Origin: Oryzias latipes
Taxonomy: Eukaryota; Chordata; Actinopteri; Beloniformes; Adrianichthyidae
Reading direction: 5' to 3'
Length of the DNA stretch: 64,000 bases
Assembly: GCF_002234675.1 (NCBI RefSeq)
Contig: NC_019872.2
Location: 13,017,950-13,081,949 of the forward strand
The notes below the pieces were generated by a model, which was not told where the DNA came from, searched no databases, and was given only the letters and a program-made list of their open reading frames with translations. Below, one piece after another: positions 53,101 to 64,000 of the stretch; position 1 is the stretch's first letter, and every line of letters starts with the position of its first letter. Made by a program: the position numbers and the translations under genes.

Positions 53101-54860
53101 GAGGAGATTGATCGGAGTCTGAATCCAGCCTAACCTTAGTCTTATGAGCTAAAGGAGACCGCCGATCATCTGGCGACCTTGGTTTACCGTGTAACGATGA
53201 GCTGGGCTTCCTTCTAGTGGGAGAAGACTCTGAGAATCAAAGAGAATGTTTGCACTATATATATTAGAGTGCAGAGAGCAAAACTAGTAATCCTAATATG
53301 AAATAGAAAAAAATAAATGTGTTTTACATAAACATTTTATTGTGTCAATATAACTATTGATATTTTTAGTAACTACTATAACCCAAAAATCTAAGAGGTT
53401 CCAGCTTTAAGCTTATTCAATGCTTAAATGGCATTGGTATGCCGTTTTCAGCTTTTTCAGTGACTTGTGCAAAATGAGCATTGTTCTGTATAAAAGCAAG
53501 AAAGAAAATCTTAACTGTAAAATAAAACTCACCTTTACTTTTAACTTTCCCAGACTTCCTTAAATGTTGCCTTGAAGGAGACTTGCTGGGAGAGTCATGG
53601 CGTCCTCTGCTAGGAGGAGATTTATCCGGAGAGTCATGGCGTCCTCTCCTAGGAGGAGATTTATCCGGAGAGTCATGGCGTCCTCTCCTGGGAGGGGATT
53701 TATCCGGAGAGTCATGGCGTCCTCTCCTGGGAGGGGATTTATCCGGAGAGTCATGGCGTCCTCTCCTAGGAGGAGAAATGTCTGGAGAGTCGTGTCTTGG
53801 TTTTTTGAAAGGGGAACCATGTCTCCCACTTTTCGATGACAGCTCTGGTGAGTCATGCCGACTTTTTTTAGATGTTAAAGGCTCCTCCTGCTCATTTTCT
53901 TCGTCAATTGTTTTGTCTTCGTCTTCATCCGCTACAGAACAACACAGTTAATATGAAAAACAACATAATTTAAAAGAAGCCAAATTTATATACTGCTTTT
54001 ATAGTTACCCCCAACTATTTTCCATCTGTTACTGGTCCTAAAGGCCTCCATCTGTTTCACCTCTTCTGGCCGCTCATCGATGAACTCTGCAATCTGAGAA
54101 GGTAAATCAAAGTACAAAATTTAGGTTTCCTTGGCTTTAAAACTTTAATGTACATAACATAGACCAAATCAAATCATTATTTACTCTGTTCAAACATCTG
54201 TGTTGACTGCTTCACACACAATGCAAGTTTCCCACATATTTCATTCAAACCAATGTGTCAAATCTATCTTGCATCGATTATCCTGCATTAAAGCAGATCA
54301 ATTCAATCTCACGTCAGATGAAATTCCTGTGTTACGTCTGGATTTACATTTCAATAATGTTAACAAAAAAGAAAGACATACATTTTATTATCATCAAATC
54401 AAATATCGCCATCAGACTTTCATGCGTGTAAAAGTTAAACATAGTAGACCGTACTGCGGGGGAAATGCTAACGCAAGGCTGCTAGCTAACTCACCACCGG
54501 AGCTTCCTCTTCATCCTCTTCGACATCCGGCTGCTGTTGGACCATTTGTCTCCAATCAATATCATCGTCTACTATTTTAAGTCTAGATAAAAACAACGAA
54601 GTAACACAAAATAAAAACGATTAAACTCATAGAAACAAAGTTCCAAATCAAAAATAGCTTAGCATAAGGAAACTAGCTTGGATGCTAACAGAAAGCCAAA
54701 CGGCGCAGTATTTCGGTACTCACCTTGTTTCAGGAAGCTTTTTTCGTTTCTTCTTGCCTTTTCCTTTAGATGCACCATGGTTGTCGTCAGCTGATAAATA
54801 CCGCTTTAAGTACTCAGCTTTAGAAAGCTCGGGTCCGGTTCCACCACCGACCGCTGCCAT
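50103..54860 (-). CDS. bud13: BUD13 homologue, RES-complex splicing factor
   Basis: Ten coding exons in transcript order: 54860-54724, 54582-54495, 54093-54009, 53931-53533, 53229-52925, 52840-52732, 52579-52441, 52359-52178, 52032-51951, 50196-50103. They total 1,620 nt, 539 residues plus stop. The N-terminus has the conserved [12 protein letters not shown], then KIVDDDIDW and [19 protein letters not shown]. The middle has [12 protein letters not shown]-type repeats (about residues 152-217) and SDSDQSPPR repeats. The C-terminal Bud13 core includes [38 protein letters not shown] and [15 protein letters not shown], ending [12 protein letters not shown]13 acts in the nucleus with SNIP1/Pml1 and RBMX2/Snu17 in the RES complex, which promotes spliceosome activation and splicing of short introns. 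It is shorter than human (619 aa), mainly in the repeat region. Confidence 0.95.
50299..51837. mobile_element. hAT-like element in the last bud13 intron
   Basis: 1,539 bp. The left end CAGTGGTCCCCAAC and the right end CTGGGGACCACTG are inverted repeats of the widespread CAGTGGTTCCCAA hAT type. The flanking octamers TTATATAG and CTACATAG match at six of eight bases. The interior is AT-rich with no transposase frame. From about 50325 it carries a retroposon-like AATAGAATGCCTTTATT start, and 50450-50600 is an unusually C/G-rich block that looks like a separate insert. Confidence 0.65.
53591..53785 (-). repeat. 39 bp coding minisatellite in bud13 exon 4
   Basis: Five head-to-tail 39 bp units, nearly identical, each encoding [13 protein letters not shown]-type thirteen-residue repeats. 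The period is a multiple of three, so copy-number change preserves the frame. Confidence 0.95.
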
Positions 54861-54930
54861 CTTTGTATTGTGGGAAACTACGGGTCGCGTCAAGGGTCAA
54901 TGTAGACGACGAGGAAGAAGACGCGTTTCT

Positions 54931-54998
<68 letters not shown>

Positions 54999-55005
54999 GT
55001 TATTA

Positions 55006-55067
<62 letters not shown>

Positions 55068-56135
55068 ACAAAAAAGTTACTGTTATGCATAAATAAATAC
55101 ATTGAAGATAAAGTTGACTCCAAAGAAGTTAAAAATGATAACTACTGGGCCACAATCTGCTGCAAGACTGTGTCTGTGGTGGGACCCAGTGACTGGCATA
55201 CAAATAATGACTGTCACCAAAAAGGCTAAAATTGCCTGATTTCCCTAATTGACCCACAAATTTAGTCGGTCATACACCGATGCCTAGAAAGACAGGAGAG
55301 CAATGTTTTTGAATTGTAAAAGTCTTTACTCTTCTTTGCATACGATTTCAATTCTTGTTCTTATTTTTTTATTTGTCGATCATTTTTTTTACACTAAAAC
55401 TTTTTCAAAAATATAGGCCGTCACTACTTGCTTTTTATAACAGAGACAAAAAGACCTAAATATTGTCCCTGTTACATGTCATGTCCAATATGTAGAGACA
55501 GATTAAATGTCATGGGTTATTGTTTATCTAAGACAGTAATAACCAGCTGCTGGTCTAGTATGATTTCCATGAATGACAATGCATTTAGGCTCCATTGAGA
55601 AAATGTGACATTTCCAAATACTGGTATTTATCTGTCAACAGTGTTCTTTGATTTATGATTTAAAAAAAACAACAAAAACAAACAAACACACAAAACAATT
55701 ATATTTGTTCAATCATAAATGAAATGATTACAAGCAAATTCACAGAGCTCTTCTTTTATTAACAAGCAAACAAGAACACAATCAATTTGCTGCTTTTGCA
55801 GTGAGGAAAAGGCCACAAAAACTATTAGTGCTTTTTAATGTAAAAGAAAAGAAAACATAAAATCAATAATACCTCATTAATAAGTCAGCAACTGCATCTC
55901 TTAGTCTGCCATTAGACTGTCTCCCTCGACGAAAAAGCTGCACTTTCATTTCTACTAATGGTTAATTTACATTCAGTACTCACAGCTCTCAGCTCCTAAA
56001 CATTTAAATCGTCTACAGTGGAAACATTTACCAGTGTTTTTTACAGAAGGAAGAGAGATCTATTCTGTGACAGAAGCGAAAGTGCTTAGCTTAGTGAGTA
56101 TCTGCAAAAGCCTGACTGTTCTCTTCTCAGTGCCA
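54861..56135. other. bud13 promoter side and thy1 3' UTR
   Basis: Holds the ATT microsatellite next to bud13 and otherwise AT-rich sequence. TTTATT at 55755-55760 is a candidate minus-strand polyadenylation signal for thy1, about 376 bases past its stop. No additional coding exon was found. Confidence 0.5.
54932..55066. repeat. (ATT)n microsatellite just upstream of bud13
   Basis: 135 bp of TTA/ATT repeats with two GTT interruptions near the middle. It begins 72 bases upstream of the bud13 start codon. Poly-Leu, poly-Tyr and poly-Ile open frames across it are artefacts. Confidence 0.95.
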
Positions 56136-56790
56136 TCAGCTGTCATTGTGATGAAGGAAAAAGACCAGGCAGCCAATCAAGAACCAGGATCTCTGCAGAA
56201 ACACGCTCACTGCTGAGCATGGCACCAGGGAATCTGTAAAGAGGGAAATTATTGAAGCACACCAAAAATCTATCGAAAAATTCTGCCAGCTTTTGGTTAA
56301 CACTCATTCCCTTCAGCTCTTCAGTCCACCCACCTTTCTCCACTGTGATTTGTTTCATTTCCCCATATATTTTGCACATGTAGGTGGTGTTGGGTGGGAG
56401 CTTGTCTTTGAAGTCAGACAGGGTCATCCTGTAGCCGTGAGGCTCCAGTTCCACCACTTGGCTTTTATCATTAAACTGAGCCTCGGCTTTAGACCCAGAC
56501 ACATTGGTGTTGATTAAAACCTCCTTGGTTCCCGAGGACCATGAAAACTCATAGCTGTTGATTTTGTTAGGAGCTGGCTTGATCATACAGTCTACTCTCA
56601 GGTCTTCATCATCTTCAACACATACAGAGATCTGATCTGGTTGGACTGGCAGCAACAGCAGCGCTAGAGACAAGAACAAAGAACATTTATACAGAAACAA
56701 GCTTGATTTTATGTGTGATTTTATTTCAGACACCTTCAGCTTTGTGTTCTTACCTCCCACCATTCCATAAACAAACAGGGACTTGATCAT
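56136..56790 (-). CDS. thy1: Thy-1 (CD90)-like GPI-anchored Ig-superfamily glycoprotein
   Basis: Three coding exons in transcript order: 56790-56754, 56663-56334, 56233-56136. They total 465 nt, 154 residues plus stop. Exon 1 and the first codons of exon 2 encode a signal peptide (MIKSLFVYGMVGALLLLPVQ). Exon 2 encodes one V-type Ig domain, with Cys in SVCVEDDEDLRVDCMIK and TYMCKI, a YEFSW strand like the YEFS of mammalian Thy-1, and N-glycosylation sequons NVS and NTT. Exon 3 starts CSAVSVFLQRSWFLIGCLVF, a Cys followed by a hydrophobic tail typical of GPI attachment. The frame used for exon 3 differs from the straight read-through of exon 2, but the splice GAG AAA G|AT TCC restores the Thy-1 layout. 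Thy-1 is a neuronal and stromal cell-surface protein that binds integrins. The gene lies near nectin1 in human too. Confidence 0.85.
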
Positions 56791-57278
56791 GATGGAGAAA
56801 GGGCCATTCAACTGAAAACAGAAGAAAACAACATAAAGAACAAACTGTTGTTGTGACACAGCAAGTGAGTGCACACAATAGAAGTGGGTAAATGGGAAAC
56901 AAAGCTATTTATTGCACAGGTGGATTAGAAAGGGGTAATTTATAGCTCCAATAAAGCAAAAAACAAAACAAAAATAGTGAAACTGCCATGAATGTGCTCT
57001 GAATCTAAAACTTAATCTTTATGTGACCAAAACAAATGTCAAAACAAGATTCAGACTGTCTCAACTTTGATTTTGTTTTGTCTCCTCTCACACGGTTCTG
57101 TGGCAAAGACTAAAGTCACAACCTAAATATGTCATTTCATTTAGTATTGACCAATCCTTATTGTTATAAAATTCCTTCTGTTTATTATTTCCATTTGGCC
57201 ACATGTTTTAGAATAATCCTTGCAATCTGGATATAACCATAAGGCTATTATTCTTTCCTTTGGAAGCAGCAATCTTAC

Positions 57279-57430
57279 CTTACGTTAGAGGAAAATCGAG
57301 CACCTCCCTCCGCTTGCTCAGTTCAGCTGAAGTAGCACTGCAGAAGATCGCACATCTGAGAGGAGAGATGGAGACAGAGTGGGAGGGACGATGCTGGACC
57401 AGAGATCTGATTCGTCTCTCCCCTCTGCAG
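57279..57430 (-). other. possible non-coding first exon of thy1
   Basis: On the minus strand a consensus donor (AAG|GTAAGA) ends at 57279, about 490 bases upstream of the thy1 start codon, and the sequence above it is less AT-rich. This fits a 5' UTR exon, but the upstream boundary is a guess. Confidence 0.3.
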
Positions 57431-59323
57431 TGTCCGATGCAAAACACAAGGCAGGTGGCTGGGAAGAACTCGTGGTTTTCACCAGCACAGTCTGCGACCT
57501 TGTCCTCTCCATTTCATGTTCCAAGTCCATCTGTCCTCATGTACCCCTTCAGCCCCCCCAAACAGCTCCCAAAGGGACAGTGCAGGTTTTTTCAGTAAGA
57601 TCCTTCATCAAAAACAGAGTATGAAGTGAAAAAAATGTGATTCCATTCATACTTAATTGCCCCAAACCCCACCTGTTATTTTTTATTTCATTGGAATAGT
57701 ACAGCAGAGTATTTTCTGATGAGAGTAACCTGAAAATAGCCAGAATGTTTCAGTCCAGACAAATTAAAGCTAAAATAGATCAGTTTAATTTTTCTAAACA
57801 CTGATTAAGTTAAAGACATGTATGCTGTTGAATTATTTAAAATTCACTTGTGTCTTTTATATTTAGTAATTATTTATTGATGTTTTATTATTTTTGAGCT
57901 GCATCATCTCTTCCAGAAATTTCCAGCTTTGTCCTGCTGACCTCGGCTGACTCTCTGCTGCCACCTGCAGGCCTCTAAGAGAAACGTTTTAAATTAAAGT
58001 TGAATTGGACAAAAAAGTCTGTAAAAAATGACTAAACTAACTTTACTGTAAGAATAATAATGTATATAAGTTATCTCATTTTTGATTTTATGCATTAAAT
58101 AGCTCTATAAGTAATATAATCATCCATGCAGAAGTGTCTTAGCATCTTCTCAGCATCAGCATGAAGGCTACGTGTTATCTGTGTCAAGACCGGAATCGAA
58201 GGCCTTTCTGTGTCAGTTATCCGTGAGAAAAGACGTAGCAGGTCCAAAGATGATGTGGGAAGACTGTGAAAAGATGGACATTTTGCTATTAATGTTTTCT
58301 GACTGCTGTTTTTGATCTGTTCCCCCTCCTTAGAGTTCAGCACATATAAATTGTGGAATATCCAACAAACTTAATAAAAAGAGGAGGCTACAGAATATGC
58401 GCCAGAGCGGAGAGAGATTGTTGCTGGATATTATCTCTGTTCGTTCTCCTCGTAAATAGGTACCTTTGGTCTGTTGCCTTTCTTTCCTTATGTTGTTACT
58501 CTGATGTTGCAGGTTGTTTTAACCCGACACTTCTTCTGTGAGAAACAACATATATAATTTTAGGACAAATTCTATTAGAGGGATTAGAACAGATAAATAC
58601 TCTTAACTCAAATAAAAAGTCCAGTCTGTTTGTCATTACTATTTGGCATTTGGACCTTATGTCGCTCATCATCCCTCACTCTGTTTCCCAGCTTCTCCAT
58701 TGCCCTTCCAGCTCCTTCTCAGCACAGATGTTTCTGTCCTCTATGCCAGCCTCTTGGTTATGCTGTTCCATGTAAAACCTGCTTGCGAGCATTTTAAAGT
58801 TGCTGTTAAGTGCAGGGTTATATCAGGTGCACAGGCTGCATCTGGAGATCTGCATAGTGTGGTTCTGGCTTCCTACTGGTAGGATCTTCCTAAATCAGCC
58901 ACTGCTTTTATTTTTCCATGATAAATGTTGGGCAGGGGTTTGATGGTTTCTGATACTTGTCTCTAGCATTTAATTTGATGGACACTATAGCTTCTTATGT
59001 TTAATGTTTATCTTATAACCAAGCATGTCATGTATATCAGTTTTTTTTCTCTCTGGGATGTCTGTAGTTGGTGTAGACTTTAAAAAAGTGACTTCACTTA
59101 ATTGTGCTGCTTGGCTGTGGGGGTTCTTGGTGTCTATGTAGATCGGATAGGTCAGATAATCTTATGTCAAGCCTGTTTGGCTATTCCAGCCACTGTATTT
59201 GAATTAGAAGGAAATTAACTCAAAAAGGAGGAAGTCAGTTATTTAGAAACTGTAATACCACTTGAAAATGCCTAGAAAGGACTTTTGTTATAAGTTAATT
59301 TGATGCAACTCAAGTGAAGCAAG

Positions 59324-59950
59324 TTAAAGTTCCACTCCAATCATCTTTAAACCTTAAAAACATTCCCAGTGGTCTTTTAGTTATGATTAGGTTGTTTTTA
59401 CCCCCCCAAAACACCAAAAAAACCCAAACCAAACAAAAAACATGTTGCTTTGTAGAACAAAGTTTCTGCAGAGCAGCAGTATTCATTAGAAATTCACCTA
59501 GAGTTGTGGGCGGGTGTTGCCGCGGAGTACAGTAAGTCCACTCTGACTGCCCATCATCCCTTTGTTTACACGGTCTCCTGCTAGCTTACAGACCCTCATA
59601 ACCCCAACCAAACATTACCGGTTCAACAAAAATGGCGCAAAATATCAGAGATATCCAGCCGTACAGGTTTGAGCCAGATGGCAGCTCAGATGAGTAAAAA
59701 CAAAGATGTATATGGATCTATTTCTCTGCAAGTGGATGTATTGGAATGGAATGTTGCTTGCCAAATGTAGCACCTAGGTCACAACTGCAACCTTTTTCAA
59801 ACAGCACTTTTTTTGTCTGCTCCTAATTCACACCAATTTGAAATAAAAAACACTTGGAAAAACTAAGATACTCAATTTTTAGTTTAAGTTTCTTAATAAA
59901 TGCTCTTCATCATTAGAAAAATACAATCAGAACATGTTAAAAATATGACT
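59324..59950 (-). mobile_element. family A element, copy 8
   Basis: Starts TTAAAGTTCCACTCCAATCA and follows the inverted consensus (TTTCTGCAGAGCAGCAG, CATCATTAGAAAAATACAA) to about 59950. The far terminus is degraded. Confidence 0.7.
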
Positions 59951-60063
59951 TAAGATACTGTTTAAACTGTTTGTGAATGAGTTCAATACAATTTCAGTTA
60001 ATGTTCCATTTTTCATTTTTACTTTTTAAAATTAAATTTAAATTTTATTTGTCTTTACTCACA

Positions 60064-60125
60064 GAGCCACAATGGAGGGGTAGAAGAGCCACAAATGGCT
60101 CTGGCTGTAGGTTGCAGGCCCCTGG
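60064..60125 (+). mobile_element. hAT-like element end, solo
   Basis: AGAGCCACAAATGGCTCTGG followed by GTAGGTTGCAGGCCCCTGG is the right terminus of the same CAGGGGTCTGCAACC-type hAT family as 36780-37429. No matching left end was found nearby. Confidence 0.5.
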
Positions 60126-60879
60126 ACTAGAACAAGCTCTTTTTTTAGCAGCATAGGCTGTTACCTGTGTCTGGACATTTACTTACTGAACTGACCTAGT
60201 TTTTTTTTTTTTAACACGCTTCACTCCAGAATCCAAAAGGTTGCCTTTTAGGTGAACTTCAAGTGTTGAGTATCAGCAGCATGCCCATGTGTTCTTTAAA
60301 AAAAAAAAGAGTGGGAAAGCCTTTCAGGCTAGAAAACACAAGGCTTACATAACATTTGGAAAACTAGGCTTCTTCATAAAGCTGATTGTAACAGTTACTT
60401 GTCTTTCTATACGGTTTTCATTGCAGTGGCTTTGGAAAAGCCCACAACTGATTGAAAAGCTTCTTTGTTTCACAACACCAGCGGTCCTGCGTTATTATGC
60501 AACTCTAATCAGCTCCAGAGGTTCCAGAGCCACCCCAGCTTTTTTAATCAATTCTTCCAGTTTCTTACTGATTCACCTCACAAGACCAGTGGAGGTTAAA
60601 AACAATCACAAAGTTCTCACCCTTACAATAAAGTGGATATAAATGTACACAATGAACGTTTTAGAATTATTGGAGGGAGATGGAGAGCGGGTGTGGGCTC
60701 ACAGAGCGCAGAACAATCTTCATTCAAACCAGAAACCTTTATGTGCAAATTTGACTTCACTTGTTAAGAAATCATTAAATTCAATAAAAGATAATGAATT
60801 AGTTCATATAAACATAAAAACACCAACTATTACAGGAACTGTAAATTGTAAAAAAAAAAAAAAAATCTGGTGCGCTTAG

Positions 60880-61260
60880 TTTCTCCGTGCGCGCTGGCGC
60901 GCCGTGTGAAAGCGCATCTCTCACACACTAACAGATAATTGTGTCAGACCGCGGGAGGCCATCCCGGAAATAATCTGCCCACGCGTTAATCTGCTTTATC
61001 CCCACCAAGCCTCAGACTGCTGCCGCAGCCCGACACCAGGCGCACGCAGAAGCCAGGACGCACGAGGAGAGACGGGCTGGAGAAGTTTGGGTCGGAATTT
61101 GCTTTGCCCGTCTGGAGCGCCCCCTCGTTTATTTCTTTGCGTGTCACGCAAGATAGTGTCCTGGTGGTGTTGAACCCAAATTCTCAGTCTGAGAGGCAGG
61201 AGCCGTGAAACCAGTTCATACTGGGAAGTTGAGCACAGCCAGAAACTGGCAGCGTTGGCT
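60880..61260 (+). promoter_or_regulatory. CpG-rich promoter/5' UTR region of the signal-peptide exon
   Basis: A marked rise in GC and CpG in an otherwise AT-rich spacer (for example GTGCGCGCTGGCGCGCCGTG). It ends just before the ATG at 61266. The transcription start is not defined. Confidence 0.5.
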
Positions 61261-61265
61261 TGGGG

Positions 61266-61317
61266 ATGGATCACGCTGGACTTTGGATATTCTTAATAAC
61301 AACTTGTGTTATTCCAG
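61266..61317 (+). CDS. nectin1: first coding exon with signal peptide, probably nectin-1
   Basis: ATG at 61266 opens MDHAGLWIFLITTCVIPG, a signal-peptide-like hydrophobic stretch, and stops at a strong donor (G|GTAAGT, 61317/61318) after one base of the next codon. Human NECTIN1 exon 1 likewise ends within the leader after a PG, and NECTIN1 is THY1's neighbour on human 11q23.3. The downstream Ig exons are beyond the window, so the gene name rests on synteny and exon shape. Nectin-1 is an adherens-junction immunoglobulin adhesion molecule. Any other gene encoding a secreted or membrane protein remains possible. Confidence 0.5.
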
Positions 61318-64000
61318 GTAAGTTACAAGTTTTCCCTCATCAGGACCAGAAGAGAGTAATAGACAAATAAACAAGTAAACAATTTTTTTTAATTAGAAAA
61401 ATTCACGCTTTTTTTTAAAATTATGGTATATACTTTTCAACAATGGACTTTAATCTAGCATCTACAACAGTCTGATGTCAATTAAAACTTTTCTTTTGAC
61501 ACCCTCCCTCCAAGTGATGAAAAAAGCCTCTTGCTTTTGTACTGAAATCAAGAAATATTTGTTCTGGAGAATCTTTAGCACATATTCATCCAGCTCCTCT
61601 GAAGGATTGTGTCTGACAAAAATAAGGGTGTAACGACAACGACCAATGATTTATTTTTCTACAATCCAACCTCATCGATCTGTCTGAGGCAAGTTGTTTA
61701 TTGAATCAAACTATACCAATAAAATCCTTCTAAAATGATCAAATAGATTATAATCGTTATTGGAAAATACCATTTGGAATGAGGCACTGCAGGTTTATTT
61801 TACTGTAAAATCAAAACGACCAAGTGCCTCACAGCGGCAACAGTGATGTCAGCAAAAACTGATCAGTCCATCATTCCAGTCCAATGTGTGGAAAAACACT
61901 TTGAATTTTGCAAAGACATGTGAGCATACAGTGTGGCAGAATTTTCTATTAATGTTCTGTTTGTATTGTTTTGATGTGGAAAAACAACAGTGGGCTGAAC
62001 ATTAAGAAACTAAAATGTGAATGGATTTGACATAACTTCTTGTTTACTTGTTTGTACACATATTGAATTTACACTTGATTATCTTGCAAGAAACACAAGG
62101 AATCTGGAAAACTTCACCTGCTCTGTTCAGTACCAGGTATTTATCTCTGAGTCACACTGGTTGAGGTTTGGGCTAAAAATGTCCTGGATCCATTTTAGGT
62201 CAGTGAATCGGATCGTTCCAAATGAACCAATGTGGACTATGAATCGTATCAGCAACAACCTATATGAACCAAATTATTGTTAAAATGAATCGTTACACCC
62301 TTAGACAGAACTAATCATGCCAGGCATCGCCATGTTTAACACTTTAAAGAAATGCCCCATTTTTTTTTAGCCCTGACAGGTGAGCTGTGGCAGTCAGCTC
62401 AAAGGCAAATGCACCGTTCAGCACTGTATTGTACTGGAAGAAGCTTTGGGGCCAGTGTGCAAACTGTTGTGACATCTGCTGCAGCTTCCTGTTTTTCAGT
62501 CAGAGATAAAGCCGCTCTGTGAAGTAACTTGCTGGCGCGCACGTCTGCATGTGTGATGATCAAGTGTGAGGCTGAAACATGTGATTGTCATGCTGAAGGA
62601 TGGATTAATGGGCATGTGGGTGTAACAACAAGACAGGGGCCAAGTGTCCGCCTGCCGCCATGGTGTTTCCGGCCATTTGAAGGATGCCCGCAGGTTTGCC
62701 AGCTGGCTCCCCCATGGTGTTGCAGGCTGAGCCGTTTTACTCTCCCCAGCATAAAATGTTCAAATCTCATGTTTGGGTAGGCACACGGGACAGACTAAAT
62801 GCGACCAACAGACACACCCTCACAAATTTCTGCATAATCCACTGCCCACAGCTGGAACATACAGACGTGGAAGAAATAATCCCACACAAACACTGGCCTG
62901 CTGTCCTGTCAGCCTTTTGTGCATCTCTCTCCAGACTCTGCACATTGATCATCCCTACCTCTGTTTTAGCACATGCAGGTAATGTTCCTCCACTGTAGTT
63001 TCTTAATATCTCTCCATCTTTTGTTCCTTCTGGTGACCCTTTTCATGTCTCATTTTTGAGTCACAAATGTAGCAGTCACAATAATCCTGCCAGTTGAGTG
63101 CTGGCCAAGTTTAATCTGCATATTCCCACAAACATTACCCATACACCACTTGTATTACGGCCAGATATAAATAAAATTATTGTTACAATATTGCATGCAG
63201 AACATTTGGCAAGATACCATGTAGATAACGGCCTATGATCCAAAACAGTGGTGGGGCAATCGTTCATCAACTTGTCTTTTGAAGGAAAAAAGGAATAAAC
63301 TTCAAGATACATGGTATTAGTAATTGGCATTCCATTCATCTTAAAAACTAGATTCATCCCTGGAATGGGTAGGAATAACTGCTGCCAAAAGCTTGAGTTG
63401 ATCACTGATCTTTTTTACTACTTTAAGACCAACTCTGATGAAAATTTTGTTTTAGGTGTTTTCAACACCATCATTTTTCTAAAGATGGAGAACATATATA
63501 ATGAAACATCAAGCCTAAAATTGTATTTCTAAAATTGCTATGGATCAGGAGCAGATGAAAATTCAGTTTAAAAGAGCTTGTGGTCGTGACGGGGAAGCGA
63601 CATTTGGCAAGCAACAAGCTCCCCGCTCTGCTCCATTCTGATGCATCCACTTGCAGACAAATAGATCCATGCAAGCCTTTGTTTTCCTCCTCCAAACTGA
63701 CATCTGGCTTAAAACTGTACAGCTGGATAGCTCAATATTGATCGCCACTTTTGTTCCACCGGAACTGTTAGATTGGCGGTGTGAGGGGCTGTAAACTAGC
63801 AGGAGAGCATGTAAACAGACTGGTGATGGGAACTGTGGGACTTGCTTACAACTGTCCCGGCCACAACTCAGTGGCAAATTTCTGATGAACTACTTTCGCT
63901 GTGCAGAAAATGTCCTGGGAACCAAACAGTTTTTTTTTAAAATTTTGGCTAAAAACTGCATAATGGTAATTAAAAGACCACTGGGAACACTTTCAAAATA
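61318..64000. other. putative nectin1 intron 1 (continues past window)
   Basis: AT-rich sequence with one family A element at its right end. No further coding exon was recognised. The open frames around 62529-62998 do not look like a known family and lack splice support. Confidence 0.45.
63423..64000 (+). mobile_element. family A element, copy 9 (cut by window edge)
   Basis: Starts TTAAGACCAACTCTGATGA and follows the consensus to the last base, which falls just short of the expected right terminus. Confidence 0.75.

Larger units (their letters stand above)
56791..61265. other. thy1-nectin1 head-to-head spacer
   Basis: About 4.5 kb. It includes the thy1 upstream side, one family A element, a single hAT-like end and, at 60880-61260, a CpG-rich stretch expected to be promoter and 5' UTR for the exon at 61266. 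No convincing coding exon was found. Confidence 0.5.

Noticed and set aside
54682-55123. Open frames encoding poly-Leu, poly-Tyr and poly-Ile
   Set aside because: They are translations of the ATT microsatellite upstream of bud13, with no conserved sequence or splice support.
57260-57624. Overlapping plus-strand open frames upstream of thy1
   Set aside because: They overlap the probable thy1 5' region and show no family resemblance.
60996-61274. 92-codon minus-strand frame
   Set aside because: Antisense of the CpG-rich 5' UTR before the signal-peptide exon; no similarity or splice context.

Overview
The window reads as nuclear DNA from a ray-finned (teleost) fish. The genes have vertebrate exon-intron structure with mostly short GT-AG introns. 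The repeats are typical of fish: Tc1-like, hAT-like and TTAA-targeting miniature elements, an RTE-type LINE fragment and tRNA-derived SINEs. No LTR retrovirus, Polinton or CRISPR array was recognised. Splice junctions were assigned by eye from GT/AG signals, reading frame and remembered human orthologues. Every complete multi-exon model closes in frame.

Layout from left to right. Positions 768-2691 (+) hold the last four coding exons of an angiopoietin-like gene, best matched to angptl5; its upstream exons lie outside the window. Positions 6936-19726 (+) hold a complete 13-exon trpc6-type cation channel of 862 codons plus stop. It is followed tail to tail by arhgap42 (GRAF3; -, 20979-42332), with 24 coding exons and 956 codons plus stop. 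A single-exon snrnp35 (-, 47436-48098) encodes the U11/U12 35 kDa protein. Ten-exon bud13 (-, 50103-54860) encodes a splicing/RES-complex protein. Three-exon thy1 (-, 56136-56790) encodes a GPI-anchored Ig protein. A signal-peptide first exon at 61266-61317 (+) is probably nectin1.

The gene order mirrors human 11q22-q23: ANGPTL5, TRPC6 and ARHGAP42 at 11q22.1, and BUD13, THY1 and NECTIN1 at 11q23.3. SNRNP35 is the exception, lying on human chromosome 12. Two genes, snrnp35 and bud13, are splicing factors. The others are unrelated cell-surface or signalling genes, and the neighbourhood is inherited rather than an operon.

Introns and spacers are rich in non-autonomous DNA elements. There are nine copies of a roughly 0.6 kb TTAA-flanked element, four copies of a roughly 0.2 kb piggyBac-like element, and three old copies of an unclassified repeat. 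There is also a Tc1-like deletion derivative and two hAT-like elements plus a lone hAT end. The most striking is a 1.33 kb element in trpc6 intron 5, with nearly identical arms of about 190 bp built from nested palindromes and flanked by an 8 bp direct repeat.
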